DNA from: DATIXJ01 sp963714795
GTDB lineage: Bacteria; Bacteroidota; Ignavibacteria; UBA10030; SZUA-254
Direction of reading: 5' to 3'
DNA length: 64,000 nucleotides
Assembly (NCBI GenBank): GCA_963714795.1
Contig: CAVQPS010000010.1
Location: 558,001 to 622,000, forward strand
Shown: positions 17,517 to 29,900 of the stretch, one piece after another
Layout: each line of letters begins with the position of its first letter
How positions within the stretch are numbered: the first letter of the stretch is position 1
The notes under the pieces: model-generated
Told to the model about the DNA's origin: nothing
The model's database searches: none
What the model saw: the letters and a program-made list of their open reading frames with translations, nothing else
Program-made: the position numbers and the translations under genes

Positions 17517-18724
17517 ACGTTAAGATAATTTTAACAGAAACCGACTTTGCCGCACTGAAGGATCCGTGGACTGAGCTTCATGGCGCGGCCCGGGGAACAA
17601 TCTTTCAGACCTTCGAATGGAATTTTGAGTGGTGGAACATTTACCGTCGCGATCAATTTCAATTACACGTTCTGACATTCTGGAATGAAAATCAATTGAT
17701 CGGCGTGTTACCGATGTTCAAGGAAACAATCAACCTGAAAATATTCACGTTTTCACGAATGCGGTTTCTTGGCGTCTATGGAATTTACGGCGAATACGCT
17801 CCGGTGGTACATCCTCTTTTCATGAACGATCTTGCCGATGCGATGGTAACCGAATGTATCCGCGCAATCGATGGTAATGTTTGCGACATGTTTTCTTTTT
17901 TCCGCTTCTCCGCCACGTCACAATTTATGAATCTCTTGCTCGATTCCCTTCGAAAGAAAGGACTCAAGGTACAGTACACAAAAAACTGTGTCGCCCGCGT
18001 GACGATGGACCTTCCGGAAACATGGGAGAACTACCTGAACGGCATTTCCCCGAACGAGAAACACATGATCAAGCGGCGCACCAGAACACTGTTGAGTCAT
18101 GGGGCAGAATTGGAAGTTGTATCCGGTGAAACAATCGGCGAAAAGGAATTCGACGACTTTGTTCGCCTCCATACGTCGACATGGATGGAACGCGGGGTCA
18201 AAGGTTATTTCGGCGCGTCACAACAATTCGAAGAATTTCAAAAGACTATGACGTTCATTCTTCGCAACATGAATATGGTCCGTTATTATTTTTTGAAAAA
18301 AAACGGCGTGCGGTTTGCAGCTGTCCAGGCTTTTTTTGTAAACGATCAGTGCTGCTTTTATTTAAGCGGACTGGATCGGCAACACGAGCTCACGCATTAC
18401 AGCCCCGGCAAAACCCTGCTGAGTATGGTCATCAAAGATGCTATCGATGAAGGATATGCAACCTTTGATTTTCAGGGCGGGACGGAAAAATACAAATATC
18501 AGCTTGGCGGCAAACCAACGGCATTTTCCAAGGCAAATATCTGGAAAAAAGGAAATAAAACAATCCCGATTTATATTTTTTCGGTATTACAGGCAGCTCG
18601 AAGAATTCTTACCGAAAAAATCTGGCAGAACGGCATCGAACGAACCGTTCGTAAAATCTTTAAGCCGGCCCGGCCGGAACAGGCAACAACACATTCGCAT
18701 CACAGGGAATATGTTTTGCAATAA
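17513..18724 (+). CDS. FemAB/GNAT-fold acyltransferase, third copy
   Basis: A 403-aa relative of the proteins at 11173 and 15339. It shares the FQTFEWNFEWWNIY signature, GVLPMFKE, CCFYLSGLD, SPGKTLLSMVIKDAIDEGY and FDFQGGTEKYKYQLGG. The last replaces the DYLRGDEPYK element of the other two, so acceptor or donor choice may differ. ATG 17513 overlaps the previous stop (ATGA). Three diverged homologues in one operon suggest several different or sequential acylations of the polymer. Confidence 0.82.
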   Translation: MNVKIILTETDFAALKDPWTELHGAARGTIFQTFEWNFEWWNIYRRDQFQLHVLTFWNENQLIGVLPMFKETINLKIFTFSRMRFLGVYGIYGEYAPVVHPLFMNDLADAMVTECIRAIDGNVCDMFSFFRFSATSQFMNLLLDSLRKKGLKVQYTKNCVARVTMDLPETWENYLNGISPNEKHMIKRRTRTLLSHGAELEVVSGETIGEKEFDDFVRLHTSTWMERGVKGYFGASQQFEEFQKTMTFILRNMNMVRYYFLKKNGVRFAAVQAFFVNDQCCFYLSGLDRQHELTHYSPGKTLLSMVIKDAIDEGYATFDFQGGTEKYKYQLGGKPTAFSKANIWKKGNKTIPIYIFSVLQAARRILTEKIWQNGIERTVRKIFKPARPEQATTHSHHREYVLQ

Positions 18725-18764
18725 ATTATTACGACAATGTTCATGGTGAATTTGAATTAAAATT

Positions 18765-19991
18765 ATGACGGTTATCTCAATTGCAGAAATAGGATTACTG
18801 TTAATGTTCGGATTTTTTCAGGGATACCTTGCCTTGCTCAGTATCCTTGCGTTATTCGCGCGCACTACCGTCTCGTCCGGAACAAAATTGCAGCGAAAAT
18901 TTGCATTCATTGTTCCCGCTCATAACGAAGAGCTCGTCCTTGCGCGAACCGTTCGAAGTCTCCGTGCAATCGATTATCCAAAATCACTTTTCGACGTTAT
19001 CGTCGTTGCGGATAATTGTACAGACCGCACGGCTGAAATTGCGCGCGAAGAGGGAGCAGTTGTCCTTGAACGGACGAATATAACGGAACGAGGAAAAGGT
19101 TATGCACTCCGGTGGTGTTTCGATCGGATACTCGACGATGCTCATGCATACGAGGCTGTCATCATCATCGATGCCGACAGCAGGGCGACAAAAAATTTTT
19201 TGACTGTCATGAATCGACATCTTGAACATGGAGCCAAGTCGGTCCAGTGCAGTGACATGGTGGAACCGCAACCGGATGCGTGGAGTTCCGAAGCAACCCG
19301 GCTCGGCTTCACGTTGTATAATCATGTTCGGCCTCTCGGTCGGTCCGTTATCCATTGTACCGCGGGAGTTCGCGGAAACGGCATCTGCTTTTCCACCGCG
19401 GTATTGAAGTCAATTCCATGGAATACGTTCTCCTTGAACGAAGATTTGGAATACGGCTTAATTCTTCTGCTCAACGGAATTTCAATCGAGTTCGCACCGG
19501 AAGCAAAAGTTTTCGCCATCATGCCTTCCAGTGCGCGCAACGCCGAAAGCCAGCGGTCGCGATGGGAGCGCGGTCGTTTTCCTGTCATTAAAATCTATGG
19601 ACCGAAGTTATTCAAAAAGGCATTTACCAGGTTTTCTTTCGAATCGTTCGATGCCTTCGTCGAACTTATTACACCGGCATTTGTCAATATGTTCGGGGCG
19701 TCTTTTTTCATTTTCATTCTTCACGCAATCGCTTGGCAATTGGGAATAGATTTCGTAAAATACTTCACCTTCTGGTGGTTTTTGGTTGTTATGCTGGGAT
19801 TTCTCCACGTTTTGGTGGGATTAATTGCCGCCGGGGCGGATCGGTTGTTATGGAAGGCGGTGCTGTATATTCCGCGGTATGCAATTTGGAAAATCATGCT
19901 CTACGCAAAATTAATACGAAAGAAACCGGATCAGGAATGGATTCGGACCACACGGGATCACACAGTCAAAGCATTTGAAAAGCAATCATAA
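18765..19991 (+). CDS. GT2-family processive-type glycosyltransferase (membrane)
   Basis: A 408-aa inner-membrane glycosyltransferase of the cellulose/poly-N-acetylglucosamine synthase group. It has an N-terminal helix (about 5-28), a catalytic GT-A domain with FIVPAHNEE, the DxD motif (IIDADS), the NEDLEYGL acid pair and the SQRSRWERGR (Q-x-x-R-W-like) acceptor motif, then two to three C-terminal helices (from about 300). The domain order fits a synthase or a lipid-linked glycosyltransferase. It lies 40 bp after the third FemAB-like gene. Confidence 0.87.
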   Translation: MTVISIAEIGLLLMFGFFQGYLALLSILALFARTTVSSGTKLQRKFAFIVPAHNEELVLARTVRSLRAIDYPKSLFDVIVVADNCTDRTAEIAREEGAVVLERTNITERGKGYALRWCFDRILDDAHAYEAVIIIDADSRATKNFLTVMNRHLEHGAKSVQCSDMVEPQPDAWSSEATRLGFTLYNHVRPLGRSVIHCTAGVRGNGICFSTAVLKSIPWNTFSLNEDLEYGLILLLNGISIEFAPEAKVFAIMPSSARNAESQRSRWERGRFPVIKIYGPKLFKKAFTRFSFESFDAFVELITPAFVNMFGASFFIFILHAIAWQLGIDFVKYFTFWWFLVVMLGFLHVLVGLIAAGADRLLWKAVLYIPRYAIWKIMLYAKLIRKKPDQEWIRTTRDHTVKAFEKQS

Positions 19992-20046
19992 TGGTATGCG
20001 ACAATAAATAAACGATATTTAATCATTTTTTTATTTCTCACGTTAT

Positions 20047-20415
20047 ATGAATAAAATTTTAATTATTGATGATGATGAAGTTCAACTCCAGCTTCAACGG
20101 TCGATCTTGATGGAGGAAGGATATTCCGTCCATTCAACCGCTGACGGACCTCAAGGAATCACCATTTTCAAGAAACATAAGTTCGATCTCGTTCTCCTCG
20201 ATTTGGGATTGCCGAGTATGAGCGGCATTGAAGTGCTGAAGGAGCTCCGCAAGATCGACAGTAAAGCAAAAATAATTGTAGTCACCGGTTATCCGTCTGT
20301 CGAATCGACCGTTCTGGCAATGCGTTCCGGCGCGTATGATTACATTCAGAAACCGGTTGACGTAGAATCGCTTCTCAAAAAGATTTCAATTGCATTGAGT
20401 GCCGTCGACAAATAA
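20047..20415 (+). CDS. Single-domain response regulator (CheY-like receiver)
   Basis: A 122-aa stand-alone receiver. It has the acidic cluster D8-D9-D10, phospho-acceptor Asp52 in LVLLDLGLPSMSG, Thr80 in VVTGYPS and Lys102 in YIQKPVD. There is no output domain, so it must signal by protein contact or phosphotransfer. No histidine kinase lies nearby. Its position at the end of the EPS operon, 1 bp overlapping the next gene (TAATG), hints at post-translational control of polymer synthesis or secretion; this is an inference. Confidence 0.92.
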   Translation: MNKILIIDDDEVQLQLQRSILMEEGYSVHSTADGPQGITIFKKHKFDLVLLDLGLPSMSGIEVLKELRKIDSKAKIIVVTGYPSVESTVLAMRSGAYDYIQKPVDVESLLKKISIALSAVDK

Positions 20416-23400
20416 TGTATCGGCCAATCACCATATTGCTTCTCTCATTGATTTCCATCGCGGGGAGTATGGCACAACTCGATCATTTCGTTGTTGAGGC
20501 ACCGGGTGGTGGACCGATTTCATCGCAGACTGCCGGAGTACCATTGTTTATCGAAGTGCTTGCACAGGACAGCATGAACAATATTGACACTGCGTTTCAG
20601 GGAAAAGTTAGAGTCGCCTCAATTGGAATGACTCCCAATAGCATCCTCACTCCTGCTTTCGTTAAAGGTGTTTTAAATTCCTTTGGAGTAACATTTTTCA
20701 ACTCTGGAACCTTTACAGTCAGTGCAACCAATTCCGCAGGAACTCAAACGGGAACGAGTAACAGCTTTTCAGTCGGCCCGAATTCCGCGACATCAGTTAA
20801 TGTCGAGACCGCTCCGGATGGCAATGGCGGAATTGTACCTCCTCAAAATGTCGTATCGGGAAATTCCATTTCGATGTACGCCGTGACAAGAGATTCATTC
20901 GGAAATTTTATAGGGAATATTGCTGCTGATTCATGGTCGCTGCAAAATAAAACCGGTGGAGTTGCCAACAGCAATCTTGTTTCCTCGGGCGACAAAAAAA
21001 GTGCTGTATTTACAGGAGCGTTGATCGGAAGCGGGTTTGTTGCTGTAAATGCCGCAACTTTACCATCAACAGGATCTGGTACATTAACAGTCATTCCCGG
21101 TCCGGCATCCGCTCTTACGTTTATTCAGCAACCGTCGAATGTACAAGCCGGATCGATCATCAGTCCTGCAATGAAAGTAGAAGTTACCGATCAAGCCGGC
21201 AATGTCATTCATACTTCTGGTATTACCATTTCGCTTGCCTCATCAAACGGAATATTAAACGGGACAACGACACAGCTTACTGATGCAAACGGAACGGCGA
21301 CCTTCAATAATCTTTTCATCGATAGCTCTGTCACCACGACGATAACAGCATCGTCGGGAATTTTAAATTCTGCAACCAGCAATTCGTTTACAATTTTCCC
21401 CGGACATCCGGCACAACTTGTTTTTGTTCAAGAACCTGCGAACACAACCTCGGGATCGACGATCACTCCATCGGTCGCAGTGCAGGTTCGCGATTCGCTC
21501 GGTAATACTGTCGATACATCCGGCATTTCCATAACACTCTCGATCTCTTCCGGAACGGGCGTACTCGCAGGAACGGTAACGCGAACAACGAATACAAACG
21601 GCATAGCGACATTCGATAACCTCAGCATCAATCTTGCGGGATCGAAACAACTAACCGCTTCAAGTACAGGACTACCATCAGTCACGAGCAATATTTTTAC
21701 AATCTCACCCGGACCATTGAACACATTTCTTGTTTCCGCGACCTGGCAATGGCCCCATCGGGACACAAATTGCCGGAACTCCTTTTCCCTTGACCATTGA
21801 AGCTGTAGACGCAGCGGGAAATGTTGTTACGAGTTTTAACGGAACGGTGAACATTTCCTCTTCGGGAAATTTATCAGCAGGCGGTGGAACAACAGTTCCA
21901 TTTGTGAACGGTATTCTCACACCGGTTCCGGTCACGATAAGCAATACCGGAACGTTTACCATTACTGCAACGCACACATCAGGAACTGAAACCGGAACCA
22001 GCAACAGTTTCGCAGTTACTCCCGGAGCCCCAGCCACGATTCGGGTGGAAACTGCGGCGAATGGAACGGGCACGATCGTTCCGGCACAATCAATCGTTTC
22101 AGGAAATTCAATCACCGTGTATTCTGTTGTGCGAGATTCACTCGGCAACTTTATTTCGAATATTGCAGCAGACAGCTGGTCACTCCAAAATATTTCCGGT
22201 GGAATCATTTCCGGTGATCTTGTACCAAGCGGTGACAATAAAAGTGCAGCTTTTACCGGGCATGTCGTCGGAAACGCTCAGATTCACGCGACATCCGGTT
22301 CCCTGCTTTCCTTCAACTCAAACTTGATAACGGTAAAGAACGGGAATGCAACACAATTTTCATTTATTCAACAACCGACGAATACTGTTTCCGGCGCTGT
22401 CATTACTCCGGCCATTTCCTTACAATTAAAAGATGCGAGCCATAATAACGTTGCACTACCGGGAATTTCTTCTACCGCCTCGTTAATCGGATCGGGAACG
22501 CTTGGCGGAACAACGACCATTCTTTCCGACAGCAACGGCGTGATAACATTTTCAAATTTAAGCATTGACCTCACCGGTTCGAAACAATTTCTTATTACCG
22601 GTACGGGTCTCACCAACGATACAAGCATTTCGTTTGCAATCTTACCGGGTCCGCTTCAAAATTTCCTGGTCGAAACTTCTGCCGGAGGAATTGTTCCGAC
22701 GCAAACAGCCGGAACATCGTTCTCGATAAAAATTACCGCCCGGGATCTGCATACCAATACCGTTACCGGATTCGCGGGAACAGTTGACATCTCATCGACC
22801 GGAATACTTTCATCGGGAAGCGGGACTACTCCAAGTTTTTCCGGGGGAATACTTTCATCCCAACCGGTCACAATTCTTGAAGGCGGAACATTTACGATCA
22901 CAGCCACACAGACCGGCGGAGGTCCGGCAGGTACGAGCAATAGTTTCGTGGTGAATAATACCGTTCCCACCACATTGAATATTTCTCCGACAACAAAAAC
23001 GGCCGGCGACTCCGGATTTACATTAACTGTCAACGGGACAAATTTTATTTCCTCTTCCGTTGTTCGAATTAATGGATTGAATCGCCCGACAACATTCACC
23101 AATAATTCTCAATTAACGGCTTCCATCTTATCATCGGATATCAATGCCGCAGGAACGCCCTCGATTACTGTCTTCTCTCCTGCACCCGGAGGCGGTATTT
23201 CCAACGTACAAATATTGACCGTTGGAAATCCCGTCGTCAACATCAAAGTTTTCTTACAGGGACCTTTTTCCAGCGGCAGCATGACAACAGCTCTGCGCAC
23301 CGGCGGATTCATTCCCCTGACCCAACCATATCATTCTTCTCCGTGGAATTATGCCGGAACAGAACAGGTTGCATCCATCCCGGCAAATGTTGTCGATTGG

Positions 23401-23943
23401 ATATTAATCGAACTCCGAACGGGAACAAGCAGTTCGACAAAGATCGCGACACGGGCTGCGTTCATACGGGCAGACGGATCGGTTGTAGATATTGACGGCA
23501 TCAGCCCGGTCGGTTTTCCCGGCATCACTCTCGGAACGTACTACATCGTGGTCAGGCATCGAAATCATCTTGCCGTCATGTCGGCTAACCCTGCGACGAT
23601 CAACGAAGCAAGTTCTCTTTATGATTTTACGACATCAGAATCACAGGGGTACGGAACAACGCCGATGGCAACATTATCCGGCGGGGCATTTGGAATGTAC
23701 GCCGGCGATGTCAATGGAAACGGTACATTGAAATACAGCGGTTCAGGAAATGACAGCGGACCAATTTACGCCCGAATCGGCGGGGCATCGGTCAGCGCTA
23801 CTGTGAACGGATATTTTTCCGAAGATACGAATATGAACGGCATTGTGAAATATAGCGGTGCACAAAATGACCGGGCAATCATTTACGTCAACATCGGCGG
23901 CGGATCGGTCAGTGCTACAATTTCAACACAGGTACCGCCCTGA
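20415..23943 (+). CDS. Large secreted Ig-like repeat protein with TIG and NGNG repeats, one frameshift
   Basis: A signal peptide (ITILLLSLISIAGSMAQ) opens a protein of about 1175 aa built of repeated beta-sandwich units. One set resembles filamin/Big-type units (LDHFVVEAPGGGPISSQTAG and three later copies). Another resembles invasin-like Big-1 units (FIQQPSNVQAGSIISPAMKV). Then come an IPT/TIG unit (LNISPTTKTAGDSGFTLTVNG) and a C-terminal domain with two calcium-loop-like DVNGNG/DTNMNG repeats and an IYARIGGGSVSAT tail. At about 21741 one base too many (or two too few) splits it: the first frame ends at 21800, and the next runs from inside it to 23943. The two parts are clearly one gene. No T9SS sorting domain is visible. 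Confidence 0.8.
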
Positions 23944-23983
23944 ATCATTCTGAAAAAATTTATTCAATAGACACGGAACCCTT

Positions 23984-26900
23984 ATGAAAAAGATCATTGT
24001 ATTGCTTGTTCTGCTGTGTATAAACACAGGATACATATACTCCCAAACGGTTGCCGGCGGAATTTTTTCAAGCCAGAACGTTTTGTCGATCCGCGTGAAA
24101 CCGAGTCAGAGTTTCAGCGGAACAAGTATATCGAATTTGACATTTTCGATCCGATGGGATACCTCATACCATATCAGTGTTAGTGATATGACAAATTCTT
24201 TTGGAATTTTGAAAGATGGAGGAATTCAAACATCCGGCTCATTCAATTATCAAAATTATGTAACGACCTCTCCGACACCCATTACTTGGACCGCAAATAC
24301 GGAATACACGCTGGGCACAATCACAATCTCGGGCGGAAGCGGAACGGGAACCATCGAACTTTCGCCGACCGGATTCACAGCGGGCGGGATCGGAGATTGG
24401 TATGTCGAAATCGGAGGAACATCGTATACACCAGCGCCGGGCTCGGAATATTATCAAAGCTCCACGGTTGCAAACCTGTATCAGCCGGGACCGGCGGCAA
24501 AATTAGGAATTCAGACACAGCCATCGGCAAATGCGACGGCAGGCATCGCATTCTCAACTCAACCGGTCATCGCCATTGAAGATGCAGGCGGCAATATCAT
24601 CACGACCGATAACAGCACCGTTGTCACGGCAACACGACTTTCCGGAACTGGTACGTTGCAGGGAACAACGACCGCAACGGCATCGAACGGTTTGGCAACG
24701 TTCTCAAATCTTTCTTATACCGTCGCGGAAAATATCACCATTCAATTCGCGAGCGGGAGTTTAACATCGGCAACTTCAAATACGGTAACAGTAACACCGG
24801 CCGTCGCCGCCGTTGTTCGGATGGAAACTGCAGCCAACGGAACCGGCACGATAGTACCGGCACAAAATGTCAGTTCGGGAAATTCGATAACGGCATATGC
24901 GATTACACGGGATGCCTTTAATAATTTTATTGCAAATGTCGGAGCGAGTTTTTGGACTATCCAAAACCCGACCGGCGGCATTGCAGCAGGAGATGTGGTA
25001 CCAAGCGGTGACAGCACGAAAGCAGTGTTTACCGGACACGTTATCGGAACCGGACAAATCATTGCAAATTATGGAGGGCTAACCCGTACTGCATCCGGAA
25101 CAATTTCCGTTATTGCGGGAGCACCATCCCAGGTACGCGTTGAAACGGCAGTTGACGGAAGCGGAACAATCGTTCCTTCACAGAGTCTACCGGCAGGAAA
25201 TTCTCTCACTGCATATGCAATCACGCGTGACGCATCCAATAATTTTGTTGCCAATGTCGCGGCAAGTTCCTGGTCATTACAAAATAGTACCGGTGGAATA
25301 GTTTCGGGGGATCTCATTCCAAACGGTGATTCGAAAAGTGCTGTTTTCACCGGTCATTCAGCCGGCAGTACACAGATTCATGCGACATCCGGAGTTCTCA
25401 CCGCGACAAGTTCAGGAACCATTACGATTATTTCCGGAGGTGCCACACGTGTAAAATTTGCCGCTCAACCATCGTCAACAACTTCCGGAGCGATACTATC
25501 TCCGGTTACGGTTCAGGTCAAGGACGCGTCAGGTAATAATGTTCCGTCGGCGGGAATCACGGTCACGCTTACATTGGTAGGAACCGGAAACCTTTTCGGA
25601 ACAGTATCGCGGACAACCGATGCAACCGGGCTTGCAACATTCAACAATCTGAGTATCGATACCGTCGGATCCAAAAATATTATTACTTCAAGTTCCGGCT
25701 TGACTTCTGATACGTCAAGCGCGTTTTCAGTTTCTCCAGGTGCACCTAAGAAATTAATATTTGTCCAGCAACCGACGAGCGCCAATACGAACATTGTTAT
25801 CGCTCCGCCGGTGACCGTTCAGGTTCAAGATTCTCTCGGAAATTCTGTAACAACATCGGGTATCTCCATCTCCGTCGCCAAGGCAAGCGGTAACACGGGA
25901 AACTTATCCGGCACAACAACGCAAACAACGAACGCTTCCGGCTTGGCAACATTTAACAATTTGAGTTTTAATCAAAACGGTTCAAAACAACTTGTTGCAT
26001 CAAGTTCCGGACTGATTTCTGTAACAAGCAATCCATTTACTATTTCAGATTTTACAATTACGTCATCGGAAAACGGTACGGGAACCATTTCCCCATTAGG
26101 AGCACAATCAGTAAGCGGAAATCAAAACATTACATTTACAATTACGCCCAACTCCGGCTCTCATATCGACAGTGTCGTGGTTGATGGAGTAAATAAAGGG
26201 CCGGATACAACATACTCTTTCACGAATGTTACAAACAATCATACCATCGCAGCATATTTTTCCGTCACTATATATACTATTACCTCAAGTGCCGGATTAA
26301 ATGGAACAATTTCACCCAACGGCACGACGCCGGTAAATTCAGGATCGAGTCAATCATTTACCATAACGCCAAGTACCGGTTATCATATTGATAGTGTTTT
26401 TGTTGATGGTAGTTACGCCGGGAACACTTCGCCGTATAATTTTACCAATGTTGTCGCTAATCATTCTATTTCCGTAAAGTTTGCGATCAACCAGTATACC
26501 ATTACCGCTTCTACGGGCACCCATGGAAAGATTACGCCGGCGGGGAGTGTCGTTGTTCTGTATGGATCAAATCAACTATTCACGTTTACACCCGATACCG
26601 GTTATCAAATACAGAATGTCCTTGTCGATGGCATTTCACAGGGAACAGTACCATCGTACACATTTTCGAATGTCACGGCAAATCATACCGTCTCTGTAGC
26701 GTTTACAGCCGATACGCTAACGATCACGGTTCAATCCATTCCGGCAGGATTGAATGTTATTGTCGACGGTAATACTGCAGCAAGTCCTGCAACGGTAAAA
26801 TGGATTGTCGGCACCAATCACACACTTGGAGTGGTTGACACGGTTTCTACTGGAACGGGATCTCGGGTTGTCTGGAGCTCATGGAGTAACAACGGAGCAA

Positions 26901-29900
26901 AATCGCAGATAGTTTCACCGATTGTTCCTACAACTTTCATTGCAAATTTCATCACGCAATATTATTTGACAGATACGGCAAATGCCGGAGGAACGGTTAC
27001 GCCTCCTTCAGGTTGGTTTACCAGCGGACAGAATGTTCAAATTCAAGCATTCCCTTCGGCAAAATATAATTTCCAAACATGGTCCGGAAGTGGAAACGGT
27101 TCTATCAGCAGTTCAACTAACCCGGCAACGATCACGATGAATAATGCAATTTCAGAAATTGCAAATTTCGTACGACAGCCGATTCAAATTACCATTCAGG
27201 CAAGCCCTTCCGGTCTGACATTTTATTACGATGGGCAATCGTACAATACGCCTCAAACGAGGACAGTAAATCCGGGTGATCAACATAACCTCAATTCCGT
27301 TAGCCCCCAATCAGGCGGTTCAAATATTCAATATGTCTTCAATAATTGGAGTGATAGTGGAGCTATTTTTCATGTGATTGCGCCCGATTCCAATACGACA
27401 TACACGGTAAACTTCAAGAAACAATATAATCTTACAGTTGTCGCAGGTCTTAATGGAAACGTAAGTCCTCCAAGTGGTTATTTAGATTCGGGATCGGTCA
27501 CCAATATTACCGCCACTCCAAACACCGGGTTTATCTTTAAGAAATGGGATGGTAGTGGTACCGGTTCTTACTCCGGCACCAACAACCCGGCTTCCGTTAC
27601 TATGAAAAGCGTCATCAACGATACCGCGTTCTTCGTTATTGATACCATGATCATCACCGCTACCGCAGGAGCAAACGGCACCATCTCTCCTTCCGGAAGT
27701 GTCAAAGTACCGTACGGCAGTAATCAAACCTTTACCATCACACCTATCGGTTTGTATCATATTTCCGATGTCGTCGTCGACGGCTCGTCGGTTGGAGCCG
27801 TTTCATCGTACCAATTCACCAATGTCACGGCAGCGCATACGATCACGGCAAGTTTTACATTGAACGGTTACACGATTACGGCAACGGCAGGAGCGAACGG
27901 TACGATTACACCGTCCGGAGCAATCGGTGTCAACGGGGGAGCGAATCAATCATTCACAATAACGCCGAATTCTGGTTATCATAACGACAGTTTGTTTATC
28001 GATAATATTTCGACGGCGGTAACACCGACATACCAATTCACGAACATCGGTGCCAACCACACGATCCGGGTGACATTTGCACCGAATACGCAAACGGTAA
28101 AGATTCAATCGAATATCGCCGGACTGTTGGTGGCTGCTGACGGCACGACGTACGCCAGTCCACACACATTCTCGTGGTTATTCAATTCGACACACACGAT
28201 TGCGGCTGTCGATACACAGGCAGGTGCGGCAAATACCCGATACACATGGTTAATCTGGAGTGATAGCGGTGCAAAATCTCATTCCATAACGATTGCCGGC
28301 GACACGACATTCACCGCTTCGTTTACCACTCAATTTTTCCTGACCATGAATGCCGGAACAGGCGGGACGGTACTTCCGGCAAACAGCTGGTATAATGCTG
28401 GCCAGAGTGTACTCATCTCTGCAACTCCTTCAACAGGATATACATTTTCAACGTGGGTAGGAAGCGGCACAGGTTCATACTCCGGGTCGAATGCCACGCC
28501 ATCGGTAACAATGAATGCCCCGATTACGGAAACGGCATCCTTCACATTGACTCCGATTCATGTTACAGTGAACACGAATCCCTCCGGTCGCTCGTTTACA
28601 GTCGACGGGACAACATATTCAACTTCTCAAAACTTTACATGGTCGTACGGAACAGTTCATACGCTCAGCACAACAAGTCCGCAGGCCGGAACAACCGGGA
28701 CCCAATATCTCTGGTCGAGCTGGAATAACGGTAAACCGATTTCAAGTTCGGTCACGGCATTAAATGATACGACTTTAACTGCAACATTTTCAACACAATA
28801 TTATCTCACAACCGGAATTGACAGCGGCGGCTCGGTTACTCCGACAAGTGGCTGGCAAAACGCCGGTAGTATTGTTCCGATGACAGCAACATCGAACCCC
28901 GGATTCAAATTTAAATCCTGGACGAGCACCGGGTTAGGATCTACGACCGACACACTGAACGCCTCACCATCAGTTACTATGAACGGCCCGATTACGGAAA
29001 TCGCTCATTTCATTCGGTTCAGCGCTCAGGTAACTGTTCAAACAAATCCGGCCGGTGAGCAGGTCACTATTGACGGTGTGACATATGCAAGTCCGCATAC
29101 GATTGCTTTAATAACCGGCTCTATTCATACCATTGCGGTTCCGGATACTCAAAGCGGCGCTACCGGTACTCGATATCTCTATAGCAGTTGGAATGATGGC
29201 GGAGCAAAATCTCATGCCGTCACGATTCTCAGCGATACAACATTCACTGCAAGTTTTACGACACAATATTTTCTGACAACGGTTGCCAATCAAGGCGGCA
29301 CGGTAACGCCTCCGAGCAGCTGGTTCAATCGCGGGCAGGTTATACCGATTATTGCAACTCCAAATGCTAATTATGCCTTCACATCGTGGAGCGGACTTGG
29401 ATATTCCGGCTCGCTTGACACTGCAACTGTTACGATGAACCAACCGATTACCGAAACTGCAAGCTTCCAACACAATCCGATACAAATAACTGTTACTACC
29501 TATCCGGCAGGCCTCGCCTATACATTCAACGGAACACCATATACCACTCCGCAATCAGTTTCTTTTTTACCGGGAACGCTAGTCTATCTTGGAGCAAACT
29601 CACCGCAAAACGGATCGGCAGGCATACAGTACATTTGGAAAAATTGGAACACCGGCAGTGCCCAATACTCTACGTATACAATTCCTGATACGAACAAAAG
29701 CATCACCATCATAGCGAATTTCGGTACCCAATATTTACTGACAACCGCTGTCACTTCCGTGGGAACGGGCGGTACTGTTACTCCCCCAAGCGGTTACTTG
29801 GATTCCGGTTCCGTTGCCACACTTACTGCAACTCCCAATACCGGTTCTATTTTTAAGAAATGGAGCGGCTCCGGTACCGGTTCTTACTCCGGCACCAACA

